Source of the DNA: Bacillota bacterium
GTDB taxonomy: Bacteria > Bacillota > Clostridia > Lachnospirales > Lachnospiraceae
DNA: 6,417 nt
Assembly: GCA_023387635.1 (NCBI GenBank)
Contig: JAEWHU010000373.1
Location: 1-6,417 of the forward strand
Direction of reading: 5' to 3'
Part shown: positions 1 through 5,312 of the stretch, piece after piece
Layout: the number at the start of each line of letters is the position of its first letter
Position numbering within the stretch: position 1 is the first letter of the stretch
Translations under genes and position numbers: made by a program
The notes under the pieces: model-generated
Told to the model about the DNA's origin: nothing
The model's input: the letters and a program-made list of their open reading frames with translations, nothing else
Database searches by the model: none

Positions 1-1012
1 GAATATCTCCTTTAAATTTAGTAATTTCTTTATAATTAGGTGCAAAATGCATACCAATTCTATCATTAAAATTATCAACAGAAGCTTCATATTCTTCTAT
101 TTTAATAGGATTCATCATAGCTAATCCATTGATACTTCCACCAGCACCTGCTCCAAGTGGTAGGGTATCTGCACCCCTATGACGATTCATAATGTATTTA
201 TACTTATCTGCTTTTACCATTTTAGTAAGCTCAAGAAAATCATAACCTGCCACTTTCATATAATCTGCTATAAAATTAAAAAGCTCAAGGTCCTTTTCTT
301 CATTTTGTGCTTTACTTATATTGGTTTCTTTCATATTTATCAATGAATACATTGAGAACCCATCAAGTCCTAATTCAATTATCTTATCTAGATCCTCTTT
401 TAACATGCTAGTGGTTTGATTTTCATAATTATAGATTAAATCCATGGTAACGGTATGAAATCCCATCTCTTTAATCTGTTTCAATTTGGCATAAGCATAA
501 TTCCCATCACCAATACGGTTCATTAATTTTCTACCATTATCATTAAATGTTTGAACGCCAACAGAAAATCTAGTTACACCCTCTTCTAAAAACATAGCTA
601 ATTTCTCATCATCAAGTTCGGTAACTGTAGTTTCAATGGTAAATTCAGCATCCTGTGTAAATGCAAAATTCTTCTTTAATGCTCTTAATATAGCCCTTAA
701 CTCATTTACATCAAGTGTTGTAGGTGTACCTCCACCAAAATAAACTGCATCAAAAACCTGTGCTTTTATATAAGGTAATTGACTATAATTCTCTATTTCT
801 TTTACTATAGTATGTCCGTAACCAACCTTTGGATCGGATAGGCTTCGTCTCATATTACAAAAAGAACATATCTTTTTGCAAAATGGAACGTGTATATAAA
901 TTGTCCCATTGTTATGACTTGTTATAGGTTCTTCTTTTAATACTTGGGCTACATTCTTAGGACCAAGTGAATATTCTTTTCCCTGTGCCATAGCACTATG
1001 GTGGGTTTTCAT
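1..1012 (-). CDS. hutW: HutW/ChuW-like radical SAM enzyme, probable anaerobic heme degradation (C-terminus cut by window edge)
   Basis: The 337 codons present encode a radical SAM protein of the HemN/HemW superfamily. The [4Fe-4S] motif CX3CX2C is C45-C49-C52, within HVPFCKKICSFC, and the SAM-contacting GGGTPT is at residues 93-98. A run LPLGAGAGGS lies near residue 285. There is no fourth Cys two residues after C52, which argues against true coproporphyrinogen dehydrogenase HemN. In the HutW/ChuW/HmuW branch, family members open the heme ring without oxygen by a radical methyl transfer that releases iron and gives a linear tetrapyrrole. Assignment to this branch rests mainly on the upstream heme importer and flavodoxin, so a HemW-like heme chaperone or HemZ-like protein is the main alternative. 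The ATG at 1012 begins one base after the flavodoxin stop and has no good ribosome binding site, suggesting translation coupling; ATG at 991 is a second possible start. Roughly the last 100 residues lie outside the window. Confidence 0.78.
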   Translation of the reverse strand, partial: MKTHHSAMAQGKEYSLGPKNVAQVLKEEPITSHNNGTIYIHVPFCKKICSFCNMRRSLSDPKVGYGHTIVKEIENYSQLPYIKAQVFDAVYFGGGTPTTLDVNELRAILRALKKNFAFTQDAEFTIETTVTELDDEKLAMFLEEGVTRFSVGVQTFNDNGRKLMNRIGDGNYAYAKLKQIKEMGFHTVTMDLIYNYENQTTSMLKEDLDKIIELGLDGFSMYSLINMKETNISKAQNEEKDLELFNFIADYMKVAGYDFLELTKMVKADKYKYIMNRHRGADTLPLGAGAGGSINGLAMMNPIKIEEYEASVDNFNDRIGMHFAPNYKEITKFKGDI

Positions 1013-1013
1013 T

Positions 1014-1532
1014 CTAGTTTGAAACATCTGCTAATAACCTTTCTCTAAATAATTCAGCTGCAGAAGCGATATCACAAGCACTTGGATGATTTTTAGCAAT
1101 TGCATAACGTCTTCTCTTTTCATCGTTAATTGCATGTGGGTTATCACTTGGTAACTTTTCAAACATAGAGATTATTTTTTCACTTAAAGAACCTTGGCAT
1201 ATAAACTTTCCTATTACTTTATTATGTTCTTTTACAATGTTTTCACCATTTACTAAAGAATTATATCCATGTTCAGTATCTGGCCAATATCCTAATGTAG
1301 CAAATAATCCAATTTTTTTACCTTTTATCGTTTCTAAAAATGCACTTGCTTCTTTATTTGGACCACCTTTATCTACCCAATATCCAACTAATATGACATC
1401 ATATGCATCAAGACTTGTCACCTCTTTCATAGGTAATAAATCTTTATTCGAAACCTCTAATCCTTCATAGATGCCTTTTGCTAATTTCTCTGTATTTCCT
1501 GTTAAACTTGAATATGTTACTAAAACGTTCAT
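1014..1532 (-). CDS. Flavodoxin-family protein (HmuF/BilS-like), partner of the radical SAM enzyme
   Basis: This 172-residue protein has the flavodoxin fold. The FMN phosphate loop is T6-Y-S-S-L-T-G-N-T14, directly after the first beta strand. Aromatic-rich segments that would flank the flavin are GYWVDKGGPN (50-59) and LGYWPDTEHG (80-89). The C-terminal part, from CQG (112-114) through PHA (132-134) to the NHPSACD segment (148-154), is typical of long-chain Flavodoxin_3-type proteins rather than of small electron-carrier flavodoxins. Fusobacterium HmuF, which is reported to traffic heme and reduce anaerobilin, and BilS of the bilirubin-reduction locus are flavodoxin-like proteins in comparable settings; matching this protein to them is inference. 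Start ATG 1532 is chosen for its ribosome binding site at 1541-1547; an open frame runs on to 1580 but without one. The gene lies between the transporter ATPase and the radical SAM gene, so it probably acts on imported heme or supplies electrons to its degradation. Confidence 0.85.
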   Translation of the reverse strand: MNVLVTYSSLTGNTEKLAKGIYEGLEVSNKDLLPMKEVTSLDAYDVILVGYWVDKGGPNKEASAFLETIKGKKIGLFATLGYWPDTEHGYNSLVNGENIVKEHNKVIGKFICQGSLSEKIISMFEKLPSDNPHAINDEKRRRYAIAKNHPSACDIASAAELFRERLLADVSN

Positions 1533-1540
1533 ATTATTAT

Positions 1541-1547
1541 CACCTTT
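1541..1547 (-). promoter_or_regulatory. Ribosome binding site deciding the flavodoxin start
   Basis: The minus strand reads AAAGGTG, followed by 8 bases and then ATG at 1532. This places the start 16 codons inside the longest open frame and immediately before the first beta strand of the flavodoxin fold. Confidence 0.75.
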
Positions 1548-1559
1548 CTTATTGTAAAA

Positions 1560-1611
1560 GCGGATATTCAAAGTCCGCATGGTCAGTGAGCTGAGCTTGG
1601 CTGCAAGCTCA
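1560..1611 (-). repeat. Tandem hairpins between ATPase and flavodoxin genes
   Basis: Two stem-loops sit in a short, GC-rich island. The first has 8-base arms TGAGCTTG and CAAGCTCA around the loop CAGC (1592-1611), and its first three bases are the TGA stop codon of the ATPase gene. The second has 5-base arms GCGGA and TCCGC around a 9-base loop (1560-1578). Neither is followed by a run of T, so an intrinsic terminator is unlikely. Possible roles are protection or processing of the mRNA so that transporter and enzyme genes are made in different amounts, or a small dispersed repeat inserted at the end of the ATPase gene. The hairpins are seen directly; the role is inference. Confidence 0.6.
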
Positions 1612-2379
1612 TGTTAAAATTGGAACCATGTATGGACATTGATTAAACTCACACCAACGGATCTTATTATTGATGCCATACACTTCTTTAATACGTTCTT
1701 CTGATATTCCATCTTTCATATTGCCATCAAACACTATTTTTCCTTTTTTCATAATAACCACATTGTGGCTAAATTGTAATGCTTGATTAATATCATGAAG
1801 AACCATTACAATGGTCATATTATATTGTTTATTTAGTTCACGTACTAATTCTAGAACCTCTAATTGATAGTAAATATCTAAATATGTAGTAGGTTCATCT
1901 AAAAATAAAATATCCGTTTTTTGAGCTAGGGCCAAAGCTATAAAGGCACGTTGCCTTTCACCCCCAGATAAATTAGTAATCGTTTTATCTTTCATGGAAG
2001 TTAATTTTGTAGCCTCTAATGCCCATGCTACTATTTCATCCTCATTGTCGTCTTTCATTCCAAGGAAATTTCGATAAGGAGTTCGTCCATAACTAACTAA
2101 ATGTTCGATTGTAATATCACTTGGCGCAAAATTCTGCTGATGGACAATAGCTATTTTTTTAGCTATTTCCTTCATCTTTAAACTTTTAATGTTAATATCA
2201 TTTACTGATATATCTCCTGTTTGTGGTGACAATTGGTTTATAAATAAATTTAGTAAAGTAGACTTACCTGAACCATTCGGCCCTAATATAGTGGTTATTT
2301 TTCCCTTTTCTATTGAAACATTTAAATCCTTTATAAAATCATTACTGCCATATGAAAAATCTATATGTTTAGCCTTCAT
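1609..2379 (-). CDS. Heme/iron-complex ABC transporter ATP-binding protein
   Basis: This is a 256-residue ABC ATPase of the FecE/BtuD/HmuV type, of normal length, with every catalytic motif intact. Walker A GPNGSGKST is at 33-41, the Q-loop at Q81-Q82, the signature LSGGE at 137-141, Walker B ILFLDE at 157-162 and the switch histidine H195. It would dimerise on the cytoplasmic face of the permease and drive heme import. The start is uncertain: ATG 2379 has AGGGTG 6 bases upstream and gives the usual N-terminus MKAKHIDFSYG, while an in-frame GTG at 2388 would add three residues. From 2379 the gene overlaps the end of the permease gene by 11 bases, a sign of coupled translation. The C-terminal tail is unusual, with two Cys residues and a Cys-Pro pair (NQCPYMVP). 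Its stop codon lies within a hairpin. The heme substrate is inferred from the neighbouring IsdE-like binding protein. Confidence 0.93.
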   Translation of the reverse strand: MKAKHIDFSYGSNDFIKDLNVSIEKGKITTILGPNGSGKSTLLNLFINQLSPQTGDISVNDINIKSLKMKEIAKKIAIVHQQNFAPSDITIEHLVSYGRTPYRNFLGMKDDNEDEIVAWALEATKLTSMKDKTITNLSGGERQRAFIALALAQKTDILFLDEPTTYLDIYYQLEVLELVRELNKQYNMTIVMVLHDINQALQFSHNVVIMKKGKIVFDGNMKDGISEERIKEVYGINNKIRWCEFNQCPYMVPILT

Positions 2380-3355
2380 TATATGCACCCTGCCCCTTCA
2401 TTAATAAGTACAGAAAGAATGGACCACCTACAATAGCCATAACAACACCCACTGGAATTTCATAGGGAGCCATAATTGTTCTTCCAATGGTATCTGCTAG
2501 AACAAGTACAATAGCTCCAAAAATAGCGCTAAAAGGAATAAGAATACGATGGTCTGAACCCATAAGCATTCTTGATACATGCGGAACCACTAGTGCAATA
2601 AATCCAATTACTCCGGCAAAAGCTGTTGATATACCTGCTAAAAACACTGCTACCACTGAAATAATTATTCTAAGTTTATTAGGATTCATTCCTAAACTTT
2701 TTGCATTCTTATCACCAAATGCAAGTACATTACAGCTATTTGCAAGAGGTAGTGCACATAATAATCCAATCACTGTGTAAACTGCTACAATTTTAATTTC
2801 ACCCCAGCCTTTTTTACCTAGATTTCCATTTAGGTAAGATAGTACCCCTGAAAGATTATCACTATTAAGTATACTAATCATACTGATAAAACCGCCCAGG
2901 AATGCATTTACAGCAACGCCTGCTAGTATGATTCTGACTGCACTAATGCCATTTTTCCATGCTAGAGTATAGATACATATACAAGTAAGCATACTTCCTA
3001 CAAAACCCAAGATTGGCAACAAATGAGAAGTCCTTGGAAAATATAATAATACCACCATAACAACTACACTGGCCCCGGAAGATATGCCTGTGATACCTGG
3101 ATCCGCAAGTGGATTTCTCATGACGGACTGCAATAGAACACCAGCTACGGATAAATTTGCACCGACTAAGACTCCAAGTACTACTCTTGGTATTCTTATA
3201 TCTCTTATAATCCCAACACTTCCACCTTCTCCATATATAATTCCCCTAATAATCTCATCTATTGGAATTTTTACACTCCCTATTGAAATTGATAATAGTA
3301 CAGATAATATTAAGATTATAATGAGTACAGTAAATGCACCTGTCTTTTTTATCAT
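2369..3355 (-). CDS. FecCD-family ABC transporter permease for heme or iron complex
   Basis: This 328-residue integral membrane protein belongs to the FecCD/BtuC family. Hydrophobic segments run through the whole chain, starting at residues 8-25, in keeping with the roughly ten-helix fold. Family landmarks are RDIRIPR at 51-57, the GANLSVAG...Q...RNPLADPG block at 65-87, and the ADTIGR segment near the C-terminus. As in the family, it would form a homodimeric channel that takes ligand from the lipoprotein outside and couples to the ATPase encoded next. The start at ATG 3355 is preceded by GGAG with 6-base spacing. An open frame extends to 3397, but it has no ribosome binding site and would add a non-typical stretch. 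A 76-base gap, with no terminator, separates it from the binding-protein gene. Its substrate cannot be read from the permease itself; siderophore or cobalamin transport are the alternatives. Confidence 0.94.
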   Translation of the reverse strand: MIKKTGAFTVLIIILILSVLLSISIGSVKIPIDEIIRGIIYGEGGSVGIIRDIRIPRVVLGVLVGANLSVAGVLLQSVMRNPLADPGITGISSGASVVVMVVLLYFPRTSHLLPILGFVGSMLTCICIYTLAWKNGISAVRIILAGVAVNAFLGGFISMISILNSDNLSGVLSYLNGNLGKKGWGEIKIVAVYTVIGLLCALPLANSCNVLAFGDKNAKSLGMNPNKLRIIISVVAVFLAGISTAFAGVIGFIALVVPHVSRMLMGSDHRILIPFSAIFGAIVLVLADTIGRTIMAPYEIPVGVVMAIVGGPFFLYLLMKGQGAYNEG

Positions 3356-3361
3356 TTCATT

Positions 3362-3365
3362 CTCC
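3362..3365 (-). promoter_or_regulatory. Ribosome binding site deciding the permease start
   Basis: GGAG on the minus strand lies 6 bases before ATG 3355. It favours this start over the ATG at 3397, which lies in AT-rich sequence with no such site. Confidence 0.7.
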
Positions 3366-3385
3366 AATCTATATAGCAAACAATT

Positions 3386-3395
3386 AATAACTAAC
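3386..3395. repeat. 10-base motif shared with the regulator/operon intergenic region (copy 1)
   Basis: AATAACTAAC in the gap before the permease gene recurs exactly at 4488-4497 in the divergent promoter region. It may be a binding site for the same regulator. Chance sharing is possible in AT-rich DNA. Confidence 0.3.
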
Positions 3396-3431
3396 AATAT
3401 TCTTTATAGTTATACGAATCGTTATTATATA

Positions 3432-4403
3432 TTAATTTGCATATAAAATATCAACTAAGTTTACTAAAGCATCTTTTGCCTTTAAATTAGCACTCATACC
3501 AAAAAGACCAGTTTCTAAACCGATTACTCTGCCTTCTTTTACTGCAGTAAAGTTATTCCATGCTGCATTCGTTTCAAATTCCTTTTCAAAACTTTCTAAA
3601 GTCTCTTCCACATTAGCATGTGCCATTAACAAAATGTAATCTGGGTTAGTACTTGCAAGGTATTCCATATCTACAGGAATAAAGCTACCTTCTGTACCAG
3701 ACATTACATTATTGGCACCAACTGTCTTAACTAAATCTCCTACATAAGTATTTTCAGTAGCTGTCATAAATGTTCCAGAAGCGCCAAAGATAATAAGTAC
3801 ATTAGGAGCTGTTTTTCCTTCTATTGATTTTGCAATAGCTTCTTCACTAGATACCATATCTTCTACTAATGCAGTAGCTTCTGCTTCTTTACCAAATAAG
3901 CTACCAAGTTCTTCGATTGTAGACTTAAGCCCTGTATAACTAGAAAGATTTACAAAAGTAGTAGGAATATTTAAGCTTTCAAATTGAGTTTTAAGATCTG
4001 CTGATAAACTATCTACGGATACTACTACTGTTGGATTTAAAGATTTAATAACTTCAACATCTGGAGACATAGGATTACCAATCTTTGTTGCATTAGCTAC
4101 ACTTTCTGGTAAAGTATAACTACTTGTAGGTACCCCTACCATTGGAACTCCTAACTTATCAAGAATTTCTACTACTGCTACAGAAGATGCTACAACTCTT
4201 ACTTCTTCTCCATCATTATTTGTAACTTCATCCTTTGTTTGATTTCCTTCTTCTGTATTAGATGTATCTTCTTTAGAATTATTATCTTCAACAACTTCTG
4301 TTTTTGAGGCACTTGTTACGCCGTCCGTATTTTTTCCTTTTGAACAACCAACACTTGCTACCATCATTGTAGCTACTAAAGCAAACATTAATATCTTTCT
4401 CAT
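3432..4403 (-). CDS. isdE: IsdE-like heme-binding lipoprotein of the ABC importer
   Basis: This 323-residue solute-binding lipoprotein should be anchored on the outer face of the membrane. Its signal peptide is MRKILMFALVATMMVASVG, and lipidation would be at C20. A Ser/Glu/Asp/Asn-rich flexible linker follows to about residue 66, then the PeripBP_2-type heme-binding domain begins at VRVVASSVAVVEILDKLGVP. Staphylococcus aureus IsdE binds heme through Met78 and His229. Recalled alignment of the conserved GNPMSPD and AH segments places M112 and H262 here at these positions, 150 residues apart against 151 in IsdE. This is the main evidence that the transporter carries heme and not a siderophore. 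ATG 4403 is chosen for its strong ribosome binding site and because it starts the signal peptide; the open frame to 4469 would put a charged stretch before it. It is the first gene of the probable operon. No NEAT-domain surface receptor is seen in the window. Confidence 0.88.
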   Translation of the reverse strand: MRKILMFALVATMMVASVGCSKGKNTDGVTSASKTEVVEDNNSKEDTSNTEEGNQTKDEVTNNDGEEVRVVASSVAVVEILDKLGVPMVGVPTSSYTLPESVANATKIGNPMSPDVEVIKSLNPTVVVSVDSLSADLKTQFESLNIPTTFVNLSSYTGLKSTIEELGSLFGKEAEATALVEDMVSSEEAIAKSIEGKTAPNVLIIFGASGTFMTATENTYVGDLVKTVGANNVMSGTEGSFIPVDMEYLASTNPDYILLMAHANVEETLESFEKEFETNAAWNNFTAVKEGRVIGLETGLFGMSANLKAKDALVNLVDILYAN

Positions 4404-4408
4404 TTTTT

Positions 4409-4414
4409 CCTCCC
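4409..4414 (-). promoter_or_regulatory. Strong ribosome binding site deciding the binding-protein start
   Basis: GGGAGG on the minus strand with 5-base spacing to ATG 4403 is the best ribosome binding site in the operon. It fixes the start at the beginning of the lipoprotein signal peptide. Confidence 0.85.
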
Positions 4415-4481
4415 ATTGTATATCACAGATTTGTCTGTAATATTGCTTCTTATTGACTTTTTTTCTCATTAACGCCTTTTG

Positions 4482-4497
4482 GTTAGCAATAACTAAC
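4482..4497. promoter_or_regulatory. Inverted repeat GTTAG-N6-CTAAC, candidate operator
   Basis: The 5-base arms GTTAG (4482-4486) and CTAAC (4493-4497) flank CAATAA. The right part contains AATAACTAAC, which recurs at 3386-3395. It overlaps the -35 zone of the regulator promoter and lies just after the possible operon start, so a protein bound here could affect both directions. Binding is inferred, not shown. Confidence 0.35.
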
Positions 4498-4505
4498 TAT
4501 TCCGT

Positions 4506-4515
4506 ATGATATCAT
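4506..4515. promoter_or_regulatory. Perfect 10-base palindrome ATGATATCAT
   Basis: ATGAT (4506-4510) is followed directly by ATCAT (4511-4515). It overlaps the start of the plus-strand extended -10 and offers TGATATCAT as an extended -10 in both directions. It could be a promoter element, a repressor site, or both. Confidence 0.45.
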
Positions 4516-4523
4516 GTTATAAT
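4515..4523 (+). promoter_or_regulatory. Extended -10 promoter for the AraC-family regulator
   Basis: TGTTATAAT is a consensus extended -10 (TGn followed by TATAAT at 4518-4523). The -35 zone around 4495-4500 is poor. Transcription would start near 4530, leaving about 50 bases before the start codon. Confidence 0.6.
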
Positions 4524-4568
4524 AGGCAAGTGTTTAAAAATATTTGGACAAAATTATAATATTTTTAG

Positions 4569-4574
4569 AAAGGA
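4569..4574 (+). promoter_or_regulatory. Ribosome binding site deciding the regulator start
   Basis: AAAGGA with 8-base spacing to ATG 4583 supports this start. A TTG at 4544 opens the same frame further upstream but has no such site and lies close to the predicted transcription start. Confidence 0.7.
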
Positions 4575-4582
4575 TATCATTT

Positions 4583-5227
4583 ATGTGCCCTGAAAAGTTA
4601 TTGAATCATCAAGAAATATATGCACTGATATATACCGGTAACCATGAAAAAGCGAAAGAAATAATGAAAAAAGAATTACAAAGATTTACGAAAAAAGATA
4701 TAGAAGATATTAAATTATATTTATCTGCTGTTAATATGGGAATCTATAATTACGTATTATTTAAAGAAAATATATCTTTGCATAAATGTTGTATTAATAA
4801 TCATCGTCTACTACATAGATGTAACAATTCCAATTATTTAGATATCGCTGATAAAATACTAACTTCTTATGCCTATTCCACAGAATATATTATTGAAAAA
4901 CATGAAAATATCCATATTAAAAAGGCATTAGAATACATACATAGTAATTTAAGTGAGCCATTAACTCTTGACTTACTATGTGAAAATGTGAACCTAAATA
5001 AATGTTACTTAAGTAATCTATTTAGGCAACATGTAAACTGTACTTTTAGTGAATATCTATTAAAAGAACGAATTAAATTATCCAAAAAGCTATTAAGAAA
5101 TCCAAACTTATCTCTAAATATTATTGCTGAACATTCTGGCTTTAATAATTCATCTTACTTTTGTACCTGCTTTAAGAAATTAGTAGGAATGAGTCCTTGT
5201 ACTTATCGCAATAAATATTTAAAATAA
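4583..5227 (+). CDS. AraC-family transcriptional regulator, divergent from the heme operon
   Basis: This 214-residue protein has a C-terminal AraC/HTH_18 DNA-binding domain at about 110-213. The first helix-turn-helix lies in LTLDLLCENVNLNKCYLSNLF and the second in LSLNIIAEHSGFNNSSYFCTCF, followed by the family motif VGMSPCTYR. The first 105 residues look all-helical and do not resemble the cupin of sugar-responsive AraC proteins, so the ligand is unknown. Ten Cys residues are present, an unusually high number: C2 is in a Cys-Pro pair, C69, C70 and C80 lie among H67, H74 and H78, and C194-x-C196 is in the second helix-turn-helix. This suggests, without proving it, sensing of heme, metal or redox state. 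Its position, back to back with the operon and sharing its promoter region, points to local control, probably activation. The start at ATG 4583 is set by its ribosome binding site. Confidence 0.9.
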   Translation: MCPEKLLNHQEIYALIYTGNHEKAKEIMKKELQRFTKKDIEDIKLYLSAVNMGIYNYVLFKENISLHKCCINNHRLLHRCNNSNYLDIADKILTSYAYSTEYIIEKHENIHIKKALEYIHSNLSEPLTLDLLCENVNLNKCYLSNLFRQHVNCTFSEYLLKERIKLSKKLLRNPNLSLNIIAEHSGFNNSSYFCTCFKKLVGMSPCTYRNKYLK

Positions 5228-5254
5228 TATTATTTTTAGTATTTATATTACAAA

Positions 5255-5286
5255 AGGAACTGTTAAAAATAACTCTAACAGTTCCT
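5255..5286 (-). terminator. Hairpin terminator between convergent genes, probably bidirectional
   Basis: Perfect 11-base arms AGGAACTGTTA (5255-5265) and TAACAGTTCCT (5276-5286) flank a 10-base loop. On the minus strand the stem runs straight into a short T run (TTTTG), so it best serves the hydrolase gene, which ends at 5313. It lies 27 bases after the regulator stop and could also end that transcript, though no T run follows on the plus strand. Confidence 0.8.
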
Positions 5287-5312
5287 ATCGACAAAATATA
5301 TATTATATAATA

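Larger units (their letters stand above)
4404..4582. promoter_or_regulatory. Divergent promoter and operator region between the heme operon and the AraC regulator
   Basis: This 179-base non-coding stretch must drive both directions. It contains the perfect palindrome ATGATATCAT (4506-4515), an inverted repeat GTTAG-N6-CTAAC (4482-4497) and an extended -10 for the plus strand (4515-4523). Because of the palindrome, TGATATCAT also gives a plausible extended -10 on the minus strand (-10 hexamer 4511-4506), which would start the operon about 95 bases before its first codon. No good -35 accompanies either, as expected for activator-dependent promoters. A small hairpin with arms ACAGA and TCTGT (4425-4438) sits just before the ribosome binding site of the binding-protein gene. 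No riboswitch or standard Fur box was recognised. Confidence 0.6.

Noticed and set aside
1237..1470. Plus-strand open frame opposite the flavodoxin gene
   Set aside because: It mirrors a well-supported gene, has no ribosome binding site and encodes no recognisable domain.
1560..1611. Double hairpin as an intrinsic terminator ending the transporter transcript
   Set aside because: No T run follows either stem, and the downstream flavodoxin gene has no visible promoter of its own.
3356..3397. N-terminal extension of the permease to 3397
   Set aside because: There is no ribosome binding site there, while GGAG lies 6 bases before ATG 3355, which gives a normal family N-terminus.
2189..3446. Plus-strand open frames opposite the ATPase and permease genes (2189-2404, 2487-2780, 3084-3446)
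   Set aside because: They are antisense shadows of strongly conserved transporter genes, and their translations show no family features.
4415..4420. TACAAT on the minus strand as a -10 box for the heme operon
   Set aside because: It touches the ribosome binding site of the first gene, so a transcript starting from it would lack that site; there is also no -35 at the right distance.
4404..4469. N-terminal extension of the binding protein to an ATG at 4469
   Set aside because: It would place 22 mostly polar and charged residues before a clear lipoprotein signal peptide, and ATG 4403 has a strong GGGAGG site at the right spacing.
4544..4582. TTG start for the AraC regulator at 4544
   Set aside because: It has no ribosome binding site and lies close to the predicted transcription start; ATG 4583 has AAAGGA upstream.
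4404..4582. Riboswitch or classical Fur box in the leader of the heme operon
   Set aside because: No conserved riboswitch core or TGATAATNATTATCA-like 19-base site could be recognised; only a short palindrome and small hairpin are present.
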